Shown here piece by piece: positions 43,337 to 51,281 of a stretch of DNA of 64,000 bases. Position 1 is the first letter of the stretch, and every line of letters starts with the position of its first letter. The notes below the pieces were generated by a model that saw nothing but the letters and a program-made list of their open reading frames with translations, had not been told where the DNA came from and did no database searches. This DNA is from Marinobacter sp. SS5-14b (lineage in GTDB: Bacteria > Pseudomonadota > Gammaproteobacteria > Pseudomonadales > Oleiphilaceae): positions 1-64,000 of the forward strand of contig NZ_JASSVM010000003.1 in assembly GCF_030541005.1 (NCBI RefSeq). Reading direction: 5' to 3'. Both the position numbers and the translations under genes were made by a program.

Positions 43337-43669
43337 ATGATTACTTGGGACGATTTCGAGAAGGTTGAACTGCGGATCGGGACCATCATTGACGTGAAGG
43401 ATTTTCCCGAGGCGCGCAAACCTGCTTATAAGTTGCGAGTGGATTTCGGGTCGGACATTGGTATTCGTAAATCGAGTGCACAGCTTACGAACCAATATGG
43501 CAAGGAGGATCTCATCGGCAAGCAGGTTCTTGCCGTCACCAATTTCCCGCCTAAACAGATCGGCCCTTTTTTGTCGGAGTGCCTGGTCACTGGCGTGCAG
43601 GCGGAGAAGGGCGCAGTTACCTTGGTAAGACCGGACGCGCAGGTGGATAACGGGGAACGCTTGTTCTGA
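43337..43669 (+). CDS. csaA: tRNA-binding protein CsaA
   Basis: A 110-residue one-domain protein with the tRNA-binding OB fold: FEKVELRIGTIIDVKDFPEA, SSAQLTNQYGKEDLIGKQV, AVTNFPPKQIGPFLSECLV and a short C-terminus. This matches CsaA, a dimeric tRNA-binding protein linked to export/chaperone function in Bacillus; its role in gammaproteobacteria is unclear. Length and order are complete. Confidence 0.88.
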   Translation: MITWDDFEKVELRIGTIIDVKDFPEARKPAYKLRVDFGSDIGIRKSSAQLTNQYGKEDLIGKQVLAVTNFPPKQIGPFLSECLVTGVQAEKGAVTLVRPDAQVDNGERLF

Positions 43670-43940
43670 GTTTCGGCGGCTTACACATCACAGGCCAACC
43701 GGTATTCGAGTCCAAGTGAGGGTGATGCATGGTACAGAGTCTCTTGTGCTGGCAATGGTGAGCGGAAAGCTCACCGTTGCAGCGCTCCAATGCACTTCCC
43801 TCCGATTCGCGGATCCAAAATAGCCGCAAAGCTCCGCGTAATCGTCAAATCCAAATGTCCGCTTTGCGACCTAACCGAACGATGAATTGTTGGCTAGAGG
43901 AGAGCAGGTTAGGTGCCCGTTAGTACGATGTCTGTTGTGA
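43670..43940. other. Gap downstream of csaA
   Basis: Open frames here on the minus strand (for example to 43829) look non-coding in composition and lack a family pattern. No promoter or terminator is clear. The gap continues into the nested palindrome at 43941-44022. Confidence 0.3.
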
Positions 43941-44022
43941 TAAACCGGGACAGATTTATTTTCCCGGACCGTCGGTAACAAATTCATAGATGAATTTGGA
44001 AAAATAGACCTGTCCCGGTTTT
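43941..44022. repeat. REP-like nested inverted repeat
   Basis: Outer arms of about 24 nt, beginning AAACCGGGACAGATTTATTTT (given in part) at 43942 and its imperfect complement ending at 44022, enclose a perfect 18-bp palindrome AAATTCAT-AG-ATGAATTT at 43980-43997. GGGACAG-rich arms like these are known from REP elements moved by RAYT (IS200-like) transposases in gammaproteobacteria. It can fold into a long double hairpin before the GGCT-like gene. Confidence 0.6.
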
Positions 44023-44075
44023 GCTAAGATCATGACTCCCAGTTCCTGAGTGAACAGTGCAGACACGGAGCCAGC

Positions 44076-44570
44076 ATGAAGTATTTTGCCTACGGATCGA
44101 ATATGTCACTCCTCAGATTAAGAGCGAGGGTTCCAAACGCGGAGCGAATCGGTATGTTCACGCTGGTTGAGCATGCCCTTCGGTTTCATAAGTGGAGCAG
44201 GAAAGACCAATCCGCAAAATGCGACGCACTGTTTACCGGCAATCCGGAGGACTTCGTCATTGGCGCACTGTTTGAGATACCGCGTGACGAGAAAGGCCCG
44301 CTGGACAGGGCTGAGGGTTTGGGCTTCGGTTACGACGAAAAGCGGGTCACTGTTACGGATGCTTTCGGCAATTCCATTGACGCTTTTACCTACTTTGCAA
44401 CGTCAACGGATCCATCTTTGCTGCCTCACTCCTGGTATTTGAATCACGTTATCGTTGGTGCGAAAGAAACCGGCGTTCCCGCTGACTACCTCGATGCCAT
44501 TTCAGCCACGCGAAGCCAGGAAGACCCTGATCGAAAACGGGATGCGAGAGAGCGGGCCATCTACGATTAA
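44076..44570 (+). CDS. Gamma-glutamylcyclotransferase-like protein
   Basis: A 164-residue protein with the N-terminal YGSNM glycine-loop (residues 6-10) that holds the gamma-glutamyl carboxylate in GGCT-fold enzymes, GALFEIPRDEKGPLDRAEG with the candidate catalytic Glu, and VTVTDAFGNSIDAFTYFA strands. Such enzymes release 5-oxoproline from gamma-glutamyl compounds. It faces, tail to tail with 17 nt between, an operon with a GCS2-type ligase and an aspartoacylase-like hydrolase, so it may act on the same type of substrate. Confidence 0.75.
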   Translation: MKYFAYGSNMSLLRLRARVPNAERIGMFTLVEHALRFHKWSRKDQSAKCDALFTGNPEDFVIGALFEIPRDEKGPLDRAEGLGFGYDEKRVTVTDAFGNSIDAFTYFATSTDPSLLPHSWYLNHVIVGAKETGVPADYLDAISATRSQEDPDRKRDARERAIYD

Positions 44571-44587
44571 AAGCGCCTCGCCAGGGT

Positions 44588-45628
44588 CTAAAAAATAGGA
44601 TCGCCCGTTGCCTTGACGGCATAGAACAGGCAATCGCTCTTCGCAATCACCGGGTTGGTGGTGATCATGAAGGTCTTGATGGCCTGGGCAGGGTAGATTC
44701 GCCCATCCCGGATTTGCAGTACCTGTTCCATGTTCTCGGCCCGGTTGTGGCTGATGGCCGTGAGCACGTCCAGGCCTTTTTGCCCAACCCATCCGAGAGG
44801 CTCATCCGGCGACACAATCCCGAAATTGCGGTGTTCGATGTCGGGCGGAAACGTGAGGTCCGCCTGTCCGCTGGGCGTTAATCGGTACTCGATCGTCGCA
44901 TCGGGTGCCAATTCCACCCGAATCGGATTGCGCAGTACCGCAACGTTCCATTCCGTTTTTTCCAGCGATAGCACGTCAGATTGCGAGGCATACCGAACAA
45001 GCCCTTCGTACGCCAGTTGGTGCGCGTGATCATCCTGAGCCCCGCCACACTCGATGGTCACCGTGGGCACCTCCTGTTCGGAATATTCCATCAGTGCCCC
45101 CAGGCGAAGATCGGTCATGATCAGCCGGTCGGTAAAGAGCGACGCCAGCGCTTGATGGGCAGCATCGTTGGTGATGGTCACAGCGAAGGCAGGGCCGGTG
45201 CCGGAGGTGTTGTGCACGTCCAGCAGGCACTCAGGGTTGGCGGTCTGAAGCTCGGCCAGCATGGCCTTGGCAATGTCGCCTTCTTCGCCTTCAAACGGCT
45301 CTTTGAAGCACCGGTTCAGATCACGCCCGCCGGGCACCTGGCGCAGCGACAATACCGGCGGGATTTTCGCGGGGTGGACGCCGCCCAGAAGGAACAGCAG
45401 GTTGACCTCCGGGGTGTGCTGCTCCAGTAGCCATCGGTGAATCGCGAACAGCCCTGAGGGTTCGTTGCCGTGAAGCAGCGTTGCCATGGCCCGGGTTCTT
45501 GACGGATCGCGGCCAGCAACGCGAATCACCGTGGGCCGTTGCAGCCGGTCCAGCCACTCCAGGGGCGCGCGGCCCAGGGTCTGGGGTGACGGGTTGTTGA
45601 GATAATCAAAGATGTTCGAGTGGCTCAT
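44588..45628 (-). CDS. Aspartoacylase/succinylglutamate-desuccinylase-like Zn hydrolase
   Basis: The ATG at 45626-45628 overlaps the stop of the upstream ligase gene (ATGA), so it is preferred to the in-frame Met 15 nt earlier; 346 residues. Zinc ligands are in LLHGNEPSG (His, Glu) and LLDVHNTSG (His); TIECGGA supplies the usual late Glu. AspA/AstE enzymes remove acyl groups from N-acyl amino acids. Coupling to a glutamate-cysteine-ligase-type enzyme suggests an N-acyl or gamma-glutamyl intermediate. The substrate is not defined. Confidence 0.75.
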   Translation of the reverse strand: MSHSNIFDYLNNPSPQTLGRAPLEWLDRLQRPTVIRVAGRDPSRTRAMATLLHGNEPSGLFAIHRWLLEQHTPEVNLLFLLGGVHPAKIPPVLSLRQVPGGRDLNRCFKEPFEGEEGDIAKAMLAELQTANPECLLDVHNTSGTGPAFAVTITNDAAHQALASLFTDRLIMTDLRLGALMEYSEQEVPTVTIECGGAQDDHAHQLAYEGLVRYASQSDVLSLEKTEWNVAVLRNPIRVELAPDATIEYRLTPSGQADLTFPPDIEHRNFGIVSPDEPLGWVGQKGLDVLTAISHNRAENMEQVLQIRDGRIYPAQAIKTFMITTNPVIAKSDCLFYAVKATGDPIF

Positions 45629-47109
45629 GGTGACAAGGTCCATTCGTGCAATGGTGTGTTTGTCTTCTGATTGCCCATGTAGAGAGACAGCATACTCTTG
45701 AACGCCTCGTCGGGAGTCTGGGACCGGAAAAAAGACTCGGTGATCTGGCGCTGCCAGCGGGCGCCCGTCATCCTGGTTTGAATGCGGCCTTCGATGATTC
45801 CGAGCAGGCGGTGGATCTCCGCCTCGTCCACCGCGGTTCGTTGCAAGGCTTCCCGGGCGCGCGGCAGCAGGTCACGGGCAACGTTCAACAGGGGGGTATC
45901 CTGTAACTGTACCTGGTCTTTGTGGGGCCAGATAATGTCTGCACCGATGCCGTATTTGGCGGCACGATAGAAATTGTGTTCGGTGTAGTGAAAGGGAAGT
46001 ATCGACGTGAGGTGACGTATATCCTCGAGCACCGCCAACGCCGCCCCGATCACGAATAGCCCGTTCGCGCACATATCCACGGCCGTTGGCCCGGCCGGCA
46101 TGGACCGAATCTCAATGCGCAGGTGGCCGCCGTCTGTGTGATCGAAGATGGCCCGGTTCCAGGGCCACGTAGTGCCGTGGTGCAGTCGCAGTGCGGCCAG
46201 TTCCGGTACCTCTCCCCGATCAATCACCGCCATCGGATCTTCTTCCGACATCAATGGAAGGATGGGGGGATACAGGGAGGCCGAGGCCGCAAACAGTTCC
46301 CAGGCGCTGCGCGCCCAGCCGTTGCCGTAATAGACCCGTGGCGGGTGTTTCCAGGTTCTGTGATTGGGCGACCGGCTGTCGACGGACTGTTTGAACAGGG
46401 CGATGCGGGTTTCGTCCCAGAGGTGGTGGCCGAACAGGCTGGGCGAATTGCTGGCCAGAGCCAGCGCAATGGGCGTCACCAGCTGCACGGCGTTGAAGTA
46501 GTCGGCAAAGCGGTGGGCAGGAACGCGCCAGTGCAGTTGGAACGAGGTGTTCGCCCCTTCCATGGTGACGTCGTCTGATTCCAGGTCGATGACGTCATTG
46601 CCACCGATATGGATGCTGAAGGGCTCTCCCCGTTGCTGGAGCAATGCATTGGATAGCGCGTGGTAGCGGGGTTCGTCTGTCATCACTTTCGCGCCCATAT
46701 CGGACTGGCGCAAGGTAGGTAGAATGCCGATGGGGACCAGTTCGCCATTCAATGGGGCGGCGTGCTGGTTGATTCGCTGCATGGCCTCGAGCAGTTCCTG
46801 CTCGGTTCTGGCAAAGGGGGTGCCTTTGAAGGCCTGGGGGCTGAGGTTGTATTCAAGATTGAAGCGATTGAGCTCAACCGTCAGTTGCGGATCCTGAACG
46901 CTGGCGGCGATTTCTGTGTTGATCGGCTGAACACGCAGGTCCGGGTTAACGATGTAGAACTCGACTTCGGCCCCAATGGAAGATTCTCCTTCACCAAAGC
47001 CGGGCCGGCCTAGAAGGCGGGTGAGTGCGGTCAGGTCCGTTCGCACCTTGGCCGCAAACCGGTCAAATTCTTCCGGTGTAAATTCCGATTGTTGTATCGA
47101 CAGTCCCAT
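45625..47109 (-). CDS. GCS2-family glutamate-amine/cysteine ligase
   Basis: A 494-residue soluble protein with the GCS2 pattern: IGAEVEFYIVNPDLRVQPIN (Mg-ATP Glu), TVELNRFNLEYNLSP, FSIHIGGNDVIDLESDD, a VTPIALALASNSPSLFGH segment and GHLRIEIRSMPAGPTAVDM. This family includes YbdK/EgtA-type ligases that join the gamma- or alpha-carboxyl of glutamate to an amine; true glutathione-pathway GshA belongs to another class. It is the first gene of an operon with the aspartoacylase-like gene. The amine acceptor is unknown. Confidence 0.75.
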   Translation of the reverse strand: MGLSIQQSEFTPEEFDRFAAKVRTDLTALTRLLGRPGFGEGESSIGAEVEFYIVNPDLRVQPINTEIAASVQDPQLTVELNRFNLEYNLSPQAFKGTPFARTEQELLEAMQRINQHAAPLNGELVPIGILPTLRQSDMGAKVMTDEPRYHALSNALLQQRGEPFSIHIGGNDVIDLESDDVTMEGANTSFQLHWRVPAHRFADYFNAVQLVTPIALALASNSPSLFGHHLWDETRIALFKQSVDSRSPNHRTWKHPPRVYYGNGWARSAWELFAASASLYPPILPLMSEEDPMAVIDRGEVPELAALRLHHGTTWPWNRAIFDHTDGGHLRIEIRSMPAGPTAVDMCANGLFVIGAALAVLEDIRHLTSILPFHYTEHNFYRAAKYGIGADIIWPHKDQVQLQDTPLLNVARDLLPRAREALQRTAVDEAEIHRLLGIIEGRIQTRMTGARWQRQITESFFRSQTPDEAFKSMLSLYMGNQKTNTPLHEWTLSP

Positions 47110-47331
47110 AGCGGTTGTGTCTTTGGCGCTGGCTTACTTTGATAGTAGCGGAAATGAAGGGTGCGCGAGTGACTGATCGAAGGGTAAAAGCGATATGAGT
47201 AAGGGCTAAAAACCGCGCGTTTGATCCTTAAGGTCGTTACCCCAGTGTGTTGGGTGAGATTATTGAAGCCAAGGACTATGATGTATGTCACTCAGTGCCA
47301 GGCAGCAATCAATTGTTGAGGGGAGAACGCT

Positions 47332-47598
47332 ATGGCAGGCGGATGGTCGCGGGATGGTGCCGTTCAGGATCAGATTGACGCGAGTATTGATGACGAAGTA
47401 AAACGTGCCCGGAGCCAGCTCAGCGGTGGCGAGAGCGCCGTCGATTGTGATGAATGCGGCCGCGCTATTCCTGAAGCCCGCCGCAAGGCTATTCCGGGGG
47501 TGAGGCTTTGTATTGCCTGCCAGTCTGCCCGCGAAGAACAGCAGTCGACGTCGCGAGGGATTAATCGACGGGGCAGCAAAGATAGCCAGTTGAGGTGA
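47332..47598 (+). CDS. DksA/TraR-type C4 zinc-finger protein
   Basis: An 88-residue protein with the TraR/DksA zinc finger C39-x2-C42-x17-C60-x2-C63 (CDECGRAIPEARRKAIPGVR). The coiled coil is short, as in YbiI and TraR, which enter the RNA polymerase secondary channel without ppGpp. It has its own promoter region after the divergent GCS2 gene. The next gene on the strand is the Rho-like protein, another transcription factor type, 258 nt downstream. Confidence 0.8.
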   Translation: MAGGWSRDGAVQDQIDASIDDEVKRARSQLSGGESAVDCDECGRAIPEARRKAIPGVRLCIACQSAREEQQSTSRGINRRGSKDSQLR

Positions 47599-47856
47599 CT
47601 TCCTTTCCTGCGAAAAGCGGTTTGGGGTGTCTCTGGTACTGTTTTTCTGATCAGCTTCGTTTCTCGGCGTTTGTTCACACCCGATCAATAATCCCATACA
47701 ACGCATCCAACCCATCCGTCAGCGCCGCCATGACCGCGACGGCTAGCGAGCTGAAGCGATGTGGAAGCCGGAACAAACTTATTTCATGCACTCTGTTTTT
47801 TGGCGTTATCAGCCCATGTCGAAAAATATCAATCAACCAAGAGCTATCAAACAGAC

Positions 47857-48813
47857 ATGACGAGAAAGACATTAGGTTTAACCGGAACACGAAATAAAGA
47901 CCCTAAACCAGTGGCTGAGAAAGCCGAAGCTTTGGTTGAGATGAAGGCTGATCCACAAAAACGTTTTCTAAACGGTGTGGCGATTAATCCAGCGCCGGCG
48001 ATTCGTTTGGAGTCAGGTTCAGAAAAACTCACGGTTCGTGCGATGGATTTGATCACGCCGATTGGCATGGGGCAGCGAGGTTTGATCGTTGCACCGCCGG
48101 GGTCTGGAAAATCGACGATTTTAAAAGACATTTGTCAGGCGGTGGGAAAGGCGTATCCCGACATTAAACTTTACGCGTTATTGATCGATGAGCGACCCGA
48201 AGAGGTTACTGATTTCAGGCGTAGCGTCCCGGCTGAGGTCCACGCTTCTTCTGATGAAAGCTATGCTCATCACGTTCGCGTTGCCGATGAGCTTCTTGAT
48301 ATCGCCCGCCAACAAGCCGGCGAAGGTCACAACGTGATGATTGTGATTGATTCTCTCACGAGGCTTTCGCGTGTGCATAATGCGGAGCGCAAGGGCAGCG
48401 GCCGCACCATGTCGGGCGGGATGGATGCGCGAGCGATGGAGATCCCGCGCAGGTTGTTTGGCGCGGCACGAAACATTGAGAATGGCGGCTCGCTGACCAT
48501 TTTGGCCACCGTTCTGGTGGATACCGGCAGCCGTATGGACCAGGTGATATTTGAGGAATTCAAGGGCACGGGGAACATGGAGCTGGTTCTATCCAGAGAC
48601 GTTGCGACCCAGCGAATCTTCCCCGCGCTGGATATTTCGAAAAGCAGTACCCGCCGCGAAGAGCTGCTGTTAGATCCGAAATATTTAAGCAAAGTAAGAG
48701 TGTTGCGCCGGGCGCTTGGCGGCCTCAAACCGTTAGAGGGCGCGAGAAAGCTGGTTGAGTTGCTTGAGATGTACCCCACAAATGCCGAGCTTCTGAACAG
48801 CATTAGTGACTAA
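47857..48813 (+). CDS. Short Rho-like ATPase lacking the RNA-binding N-terminal domain
   Basis: ATG 47857 is the first Met consistent with the fold (318 residues; Rho is about 420). The protein matches the Rho motor domain from about Rho residue 115 on: VRAMDLITPIGMGQRGLIVA, Walker A APPGSGKST (about 78-87), LLIDERPEEVTDFRRSV, VIDSLTRLSR, a Q-loop GSGRTMSGGMDARAM, ARNIENGGSLTILATVLVDT, VIFEEFKGTGNMELVLSRD, and R-loop RIFPALDISKSSTRREELLL. The OB/cold-shock primary RNA site is missing, and the P-loop PPKAGKT of Rho is replaced by PPGSGKS. It is therefore a paralogue, not the housekeeping Rho. Its 5' end is AT-rich against neighbours. Confidence 0.8.
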   Translation: MTRKTLGLTGTRNKDPKPVAEKAEALVEMKADPQKRFLNGVAINPAPAIRLESGSEKLTVRAMDLITPIGMGQRGLIVAPPGSGKSTILKDICQAVGKAYPDIKLYALLIDERPEEVTDFRRSVPAEVHASSDESYAHHVRVADELLDIARQQAGEGHNVMIVIDSLTRLSRVHNAERKGSGRTMSGGMDARAMEIPRRLFGAARNIENGGSLTILATVLVDTGSRMDQVIFEEFKGTGNMELVLSRDVATQRIFPALDISKSSTRREELLLDPKYLSKVRVLRRALGGLKPLEGARKLVELLEMYPTNAELLNSISD

Positions 48814-48831
48814 GCGAAGGAGAAAAGTGAT

Positions 48832-49761
48832 ATGAGCACCGCTTCAGCGGCCTATCCAATCGGCACACCCGGCATTCCCTGGGGCGAAGCGGAACGTGCC
48901 CAGTGGCTGTCACGGCAGACCCGTCAACGCAGTTACGATTCCGACGTGTTGAGCGTGATCGAGCGTCTGTGTTCGCGCTTCGACGTGCAAGAGTATGGCC
49001 GTCTGGAATACGGCCCGGACGTTTACCCGCTGATGGCAATCCGCAGCCGCGACTGGCGTGCCGATCGGCCGGTGGTGCTGATTACGGGCGGCGTGCATGG
49101 CTATGAAACCAGCGGTGTCCATGGAGCGCTGCAGTTCGTGGAGCAACATGCACTGGATTATGCGCGCCGTGTAAACCTGCTGGTCGCGCCTTGCGTCAGC
49201 CCCTGGGCTTACGAGCGTATTCATCGTTGGAACGCGAACGCGATTGATCCCAACCGCTCGTTTCGTAATGACGGCCAGGCCGGGGAGTCTGCGGCGCTCA
49301 TGCAACTGGTCGCTTCGATAGACGAGCCAATACTGCTACACATCGACCTGCACGAGACCACCGATACCGACGAATCCGAGTTCCGCCCAGCCCTTGCGGC
49401 CCGTGACGGCAAACCGTTTGAACCGTGTGACATTCCAGACGGCTTCTATCTGGTGGATGACACCGAGAGCCCGCAGCCTGAATTCCAGCAGGCAGTGATT
49501 GAGGCGGTGGAGAAGATCACCCATATCGCGCCGGCGGATGACAAGGGCGAGATTCTCGGCTCGCCGGCGGCCGCCCGGGGCGTTATTCAGTATCCGCTGG
49601 CGCAGCTTGGCCTTTGCACCAGCATGACCAACGCTCGCTACAGAACCACCACCGAGGTATACCCGGACAGCGACCGAGCGACCCCGGAGCAATGCAATGC
49701 CGCGCAGGTTGCCGCGGTGTGTGCGGCGATTGACTATGCGTTGTCAGCAGGGAAGCCGTAA
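48832..49761 (+). CDS. M14-type Zn carboxypeptidase/deacylase-like protein
   Basis: A 309-residue protein with Zn ligands in ITGGVHGYETSG (His, Glu) and LHIDLHETTDTD (His), a WNANAIDPNRSF substrate-binding Arg block, and TTTEVYP with a late catalytic Glu. This is the M14 family related to AspA/AstE, hydrolysing a C-terminal or acyl amino acid. Upstream AAGGAG fits the ATG at 48832. It lies 18 nt after the Rho-like gene and may be read with it, though a link is not obvious. Confidence 0.7.
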   Translation: MSTASAAYPIGTPGIPWGEAERAQWLSRQTRQRSYDSDVLSVIERLCSRFDVQEYGRLEYGPDVYPLMAIRSRDWRADRPVVLITGGVHGYETSGVHGALQFVEQHALDYARRVNLLVAPCVSPWAYERIHRWNANAIDPNRSFRNDGQAGESAALMQLVASIDEPILLHIDLHETTDTDESEFRPALAARDGKPFEPCDIPDGFYLVDDTESPQPEFQQAVIEAVEKITHIAPADDKGEILGSPAAARGVIQYPLAQLGLCTSMTNARYRTTTEVYPDSDRATPEQCNAAQVAAVCAAIDYALSAGKP

Positions 49762-49766
49762 CCCAG

Positions 49767-50117
49767 ATGTTTAAGCCGAGTTGTTACAGCTGTCGGAAGA
49801 AGTTTGAGCCATCTGCGCTGAGGGTTTCTTACTCAAAAAACTACTGCGAGGGCTGCGGTGTGGGGTTGTTTGGTGAGGATTTCTTCAACTTCGCCCCCAA
49901 ACCAGCCCCAACTACTCAGAAGAACCTGGTTGTTCATGGTGCTGTGGTGCTTCTTGCGAGTGCTTTTTTCTTGTTATGGCTGTCGATTGGCGGGTTGTGG
50001 CGGCCGTTGGCTCAGGTAGGAGCGAGCTGTTCGGACTCCAGGATGATGACTCCTGGCGCTCCCGCCACTTCGCGTAAGAGTGCGGCAGCGATGGTGGCGG
50101 CGCTGACCGGGCGATAG
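49767..50117 (+). CDS. Zinc-ribbon plus membrane-helix protein, 3' end overlaps an opposite gene
   Basis: A 116-residue frame. Residues 6-32 form a zinc ribbon (CYSCRKKFEPS, CEGCG), followed by a hydrophobic helix (VVLLASAFFLLWLSIGGLW). The last 36 codons (50012-50117) are the exact antisense of the oxidoreductase gene end and look non-native, so the original C-terminus was probably lost by a deletion. It starts 5 nt after the M14-type gene. Function unknown. Confidence 0.5.
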   Translation: MFKPSCYSCRKKFEPSALRVSYSKNYCEGCGVGLFGEDFFNFAPKPAPTTQKNLVVHGAVVLLASAFFLLWLSIGGLWRPLAQVGASCSDSRMMTPGAPATSRKSAAAMVAALTGR

Positions 50118-50644
50118 CGTTTCGGAATGATGGGTGCCAGCAGACGGCTGGTGATCAGGCCCATTTTTTCGGCTGGGCGGCTGTGTTCCCGCTCGGCATC
50201 GATCAGCGACGGTCTTGCCAGTACCACGCGCTCAAAACCCATTCGGGCGACGGCCGACTCCACCTCGCCCTTGGTTTGTAGGTAAAAAGTCCGGCTTTTC
50301 TCGTTCGCGCCGAGCGACGAATTCAGCACAAACACGCTGGCCCCAGCGGCCCGGACTTGCGCTGCGCAGGCAAGTACCAGGTCGTGGTCAACCCGGTAAA
50401 AGGCCCGTTTTGAGCCAGCCTGTTTGAGTGTGGTGCCAAGGCAGCAGATAACGGCATCGACCGCCCACCAGTCGGCCTCCGGCAGTGGCAAATCAAACGG
50501 AATGACCGGGTTATGAACCTGCCCGGAGTTCGCCAGAGGCCGCCGTGTGGGCGCCACGATGGTTTCAAAGCGGCAGTCCTTCTGGGCCTGGTTCAGCACC
50601 TGGCTGCCAACGGCACCGGTGGCACCAAGGATCATCAGCTTCAT
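50012..50644 (-). CDS. NAD(P)H-binding Rossmann protein (YbjT/HTATIP2-like)
   Basis: A 210-residue protein: MKLMILGATGAVGSQVLNQA (GxxGxxG nucleotide site), VDAVICCLGTTLKQAGSK, FVLNSSLGANEKSRTFYLQTKGEVE with a Tyr-x3-Lys-like YLQTK, and VVLARPSLI. It resembles atypical short-chain dehydrogenases of the NAD(P)-binding/HTATIP2 group, often NADPH sensors or quinone-type reductases. Substrate unknown. It is complete and stands alone on the minus strand. Confidence 0.75.
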   Translation of the reverse strand: MKLMILGATGAVGSQVLNQAQKDCRFETIVAPTRRPLANSGQVHNPVIPFDLPLPEADWWAVDAVICCLGTTLKQAGSKRAFYRVDHDLVLACAAQVRAAGASVFVLNSSLGANEKSRTFYLQTKGEVESAVARMGFERVVLARPSLIDAEREHSRPAEKMGLITSRLLAPIIPKRYRPVSAATIAAALLREVAGAPGVIILESEQLAPT

Positions 50645-50781
50645 CGGGAACTCCTTTTAGTGAGTGGTACCGGGCCTACCGGCGGAAATGGTATCCTCAG
50701 CTCCGACTGTGAAGTCTGTAAATCAAGCCAAAGTGCCGGCACCCGGTAGGTTACCTTCAATCCGAAGTTTGAGTATTACCC

Positions 50782-51189
50782 ATGAGAATCATTATTCGTT
50801 ATTTTTTCCGCGCTCTGCGCCTTATCCTGACGCCATTTATGCTGCTCAGCGAAAAACTCAGCACGCCCAAAGGCATCACCCGCAGTGCTGAACAGCAGGC
50901 CATCGTCGATGAGGCCAGTAAGGACCTCGCTCTGTATCAGTTCAAGGCCTGCCCATTCTGCATCAAGGTACGTAAAGAAATCGCCCGGCTGGGTCTGAAC
51001 ATTGAAACCCGGGACGCCCAGCATGACCCGCAGCACCGCTCTGCGCTGGAAGCTGGCGGTGGCCAGATCAAGGTGCCTTGCCTGAAGATTCGTCAGGATG
51101 ACGGCAGTGAGCAATGGCTGTACGAGTCTGATGACATCAAGGCCTGGCTGCAGGAACGATTCGAGCCGTGTGCAGTAAGCCGGGCATGA
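50782..51189 (+). CDS. Glutaredoxin-like protein with membrane anchor
   Basis: A 135-residue protein: a hydrophobic N-terminal helix (IRYFFRALRLILTPFMLLS), then a glutaredoxin/GST N-terminal fold with redox site CPFC (C57, C60), KVPCLKIRQDD cis-Pro loop and YESDDIKAWLQERF. CPFC is a dithiol glutaredoxin motif. The anchor places it on the inner face of the membrane. No operon partner is clear. Confidence 0.82.
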   Translation: MRIIIRYFFRALRLILTPFMLLSEKLSTPKGITRSAEQQAIVDEASKDLALYQFKACPFCIKVRKEIARLGLNIETRDAQHDPQHRSALEAGGGQIKVPCLKIRQDDGSEQWLYESDDIKAWLQERFEPCAVSRA

Positions 51190-51281
51190 TTGCCCAGAGT
51201 AGCCCTGATGTACCTGTTGACGGCAAATCTTTTGCCCGAGAGGGTTAATCCTGCAACACACAATGCTCAAGGAGGAGTAAC

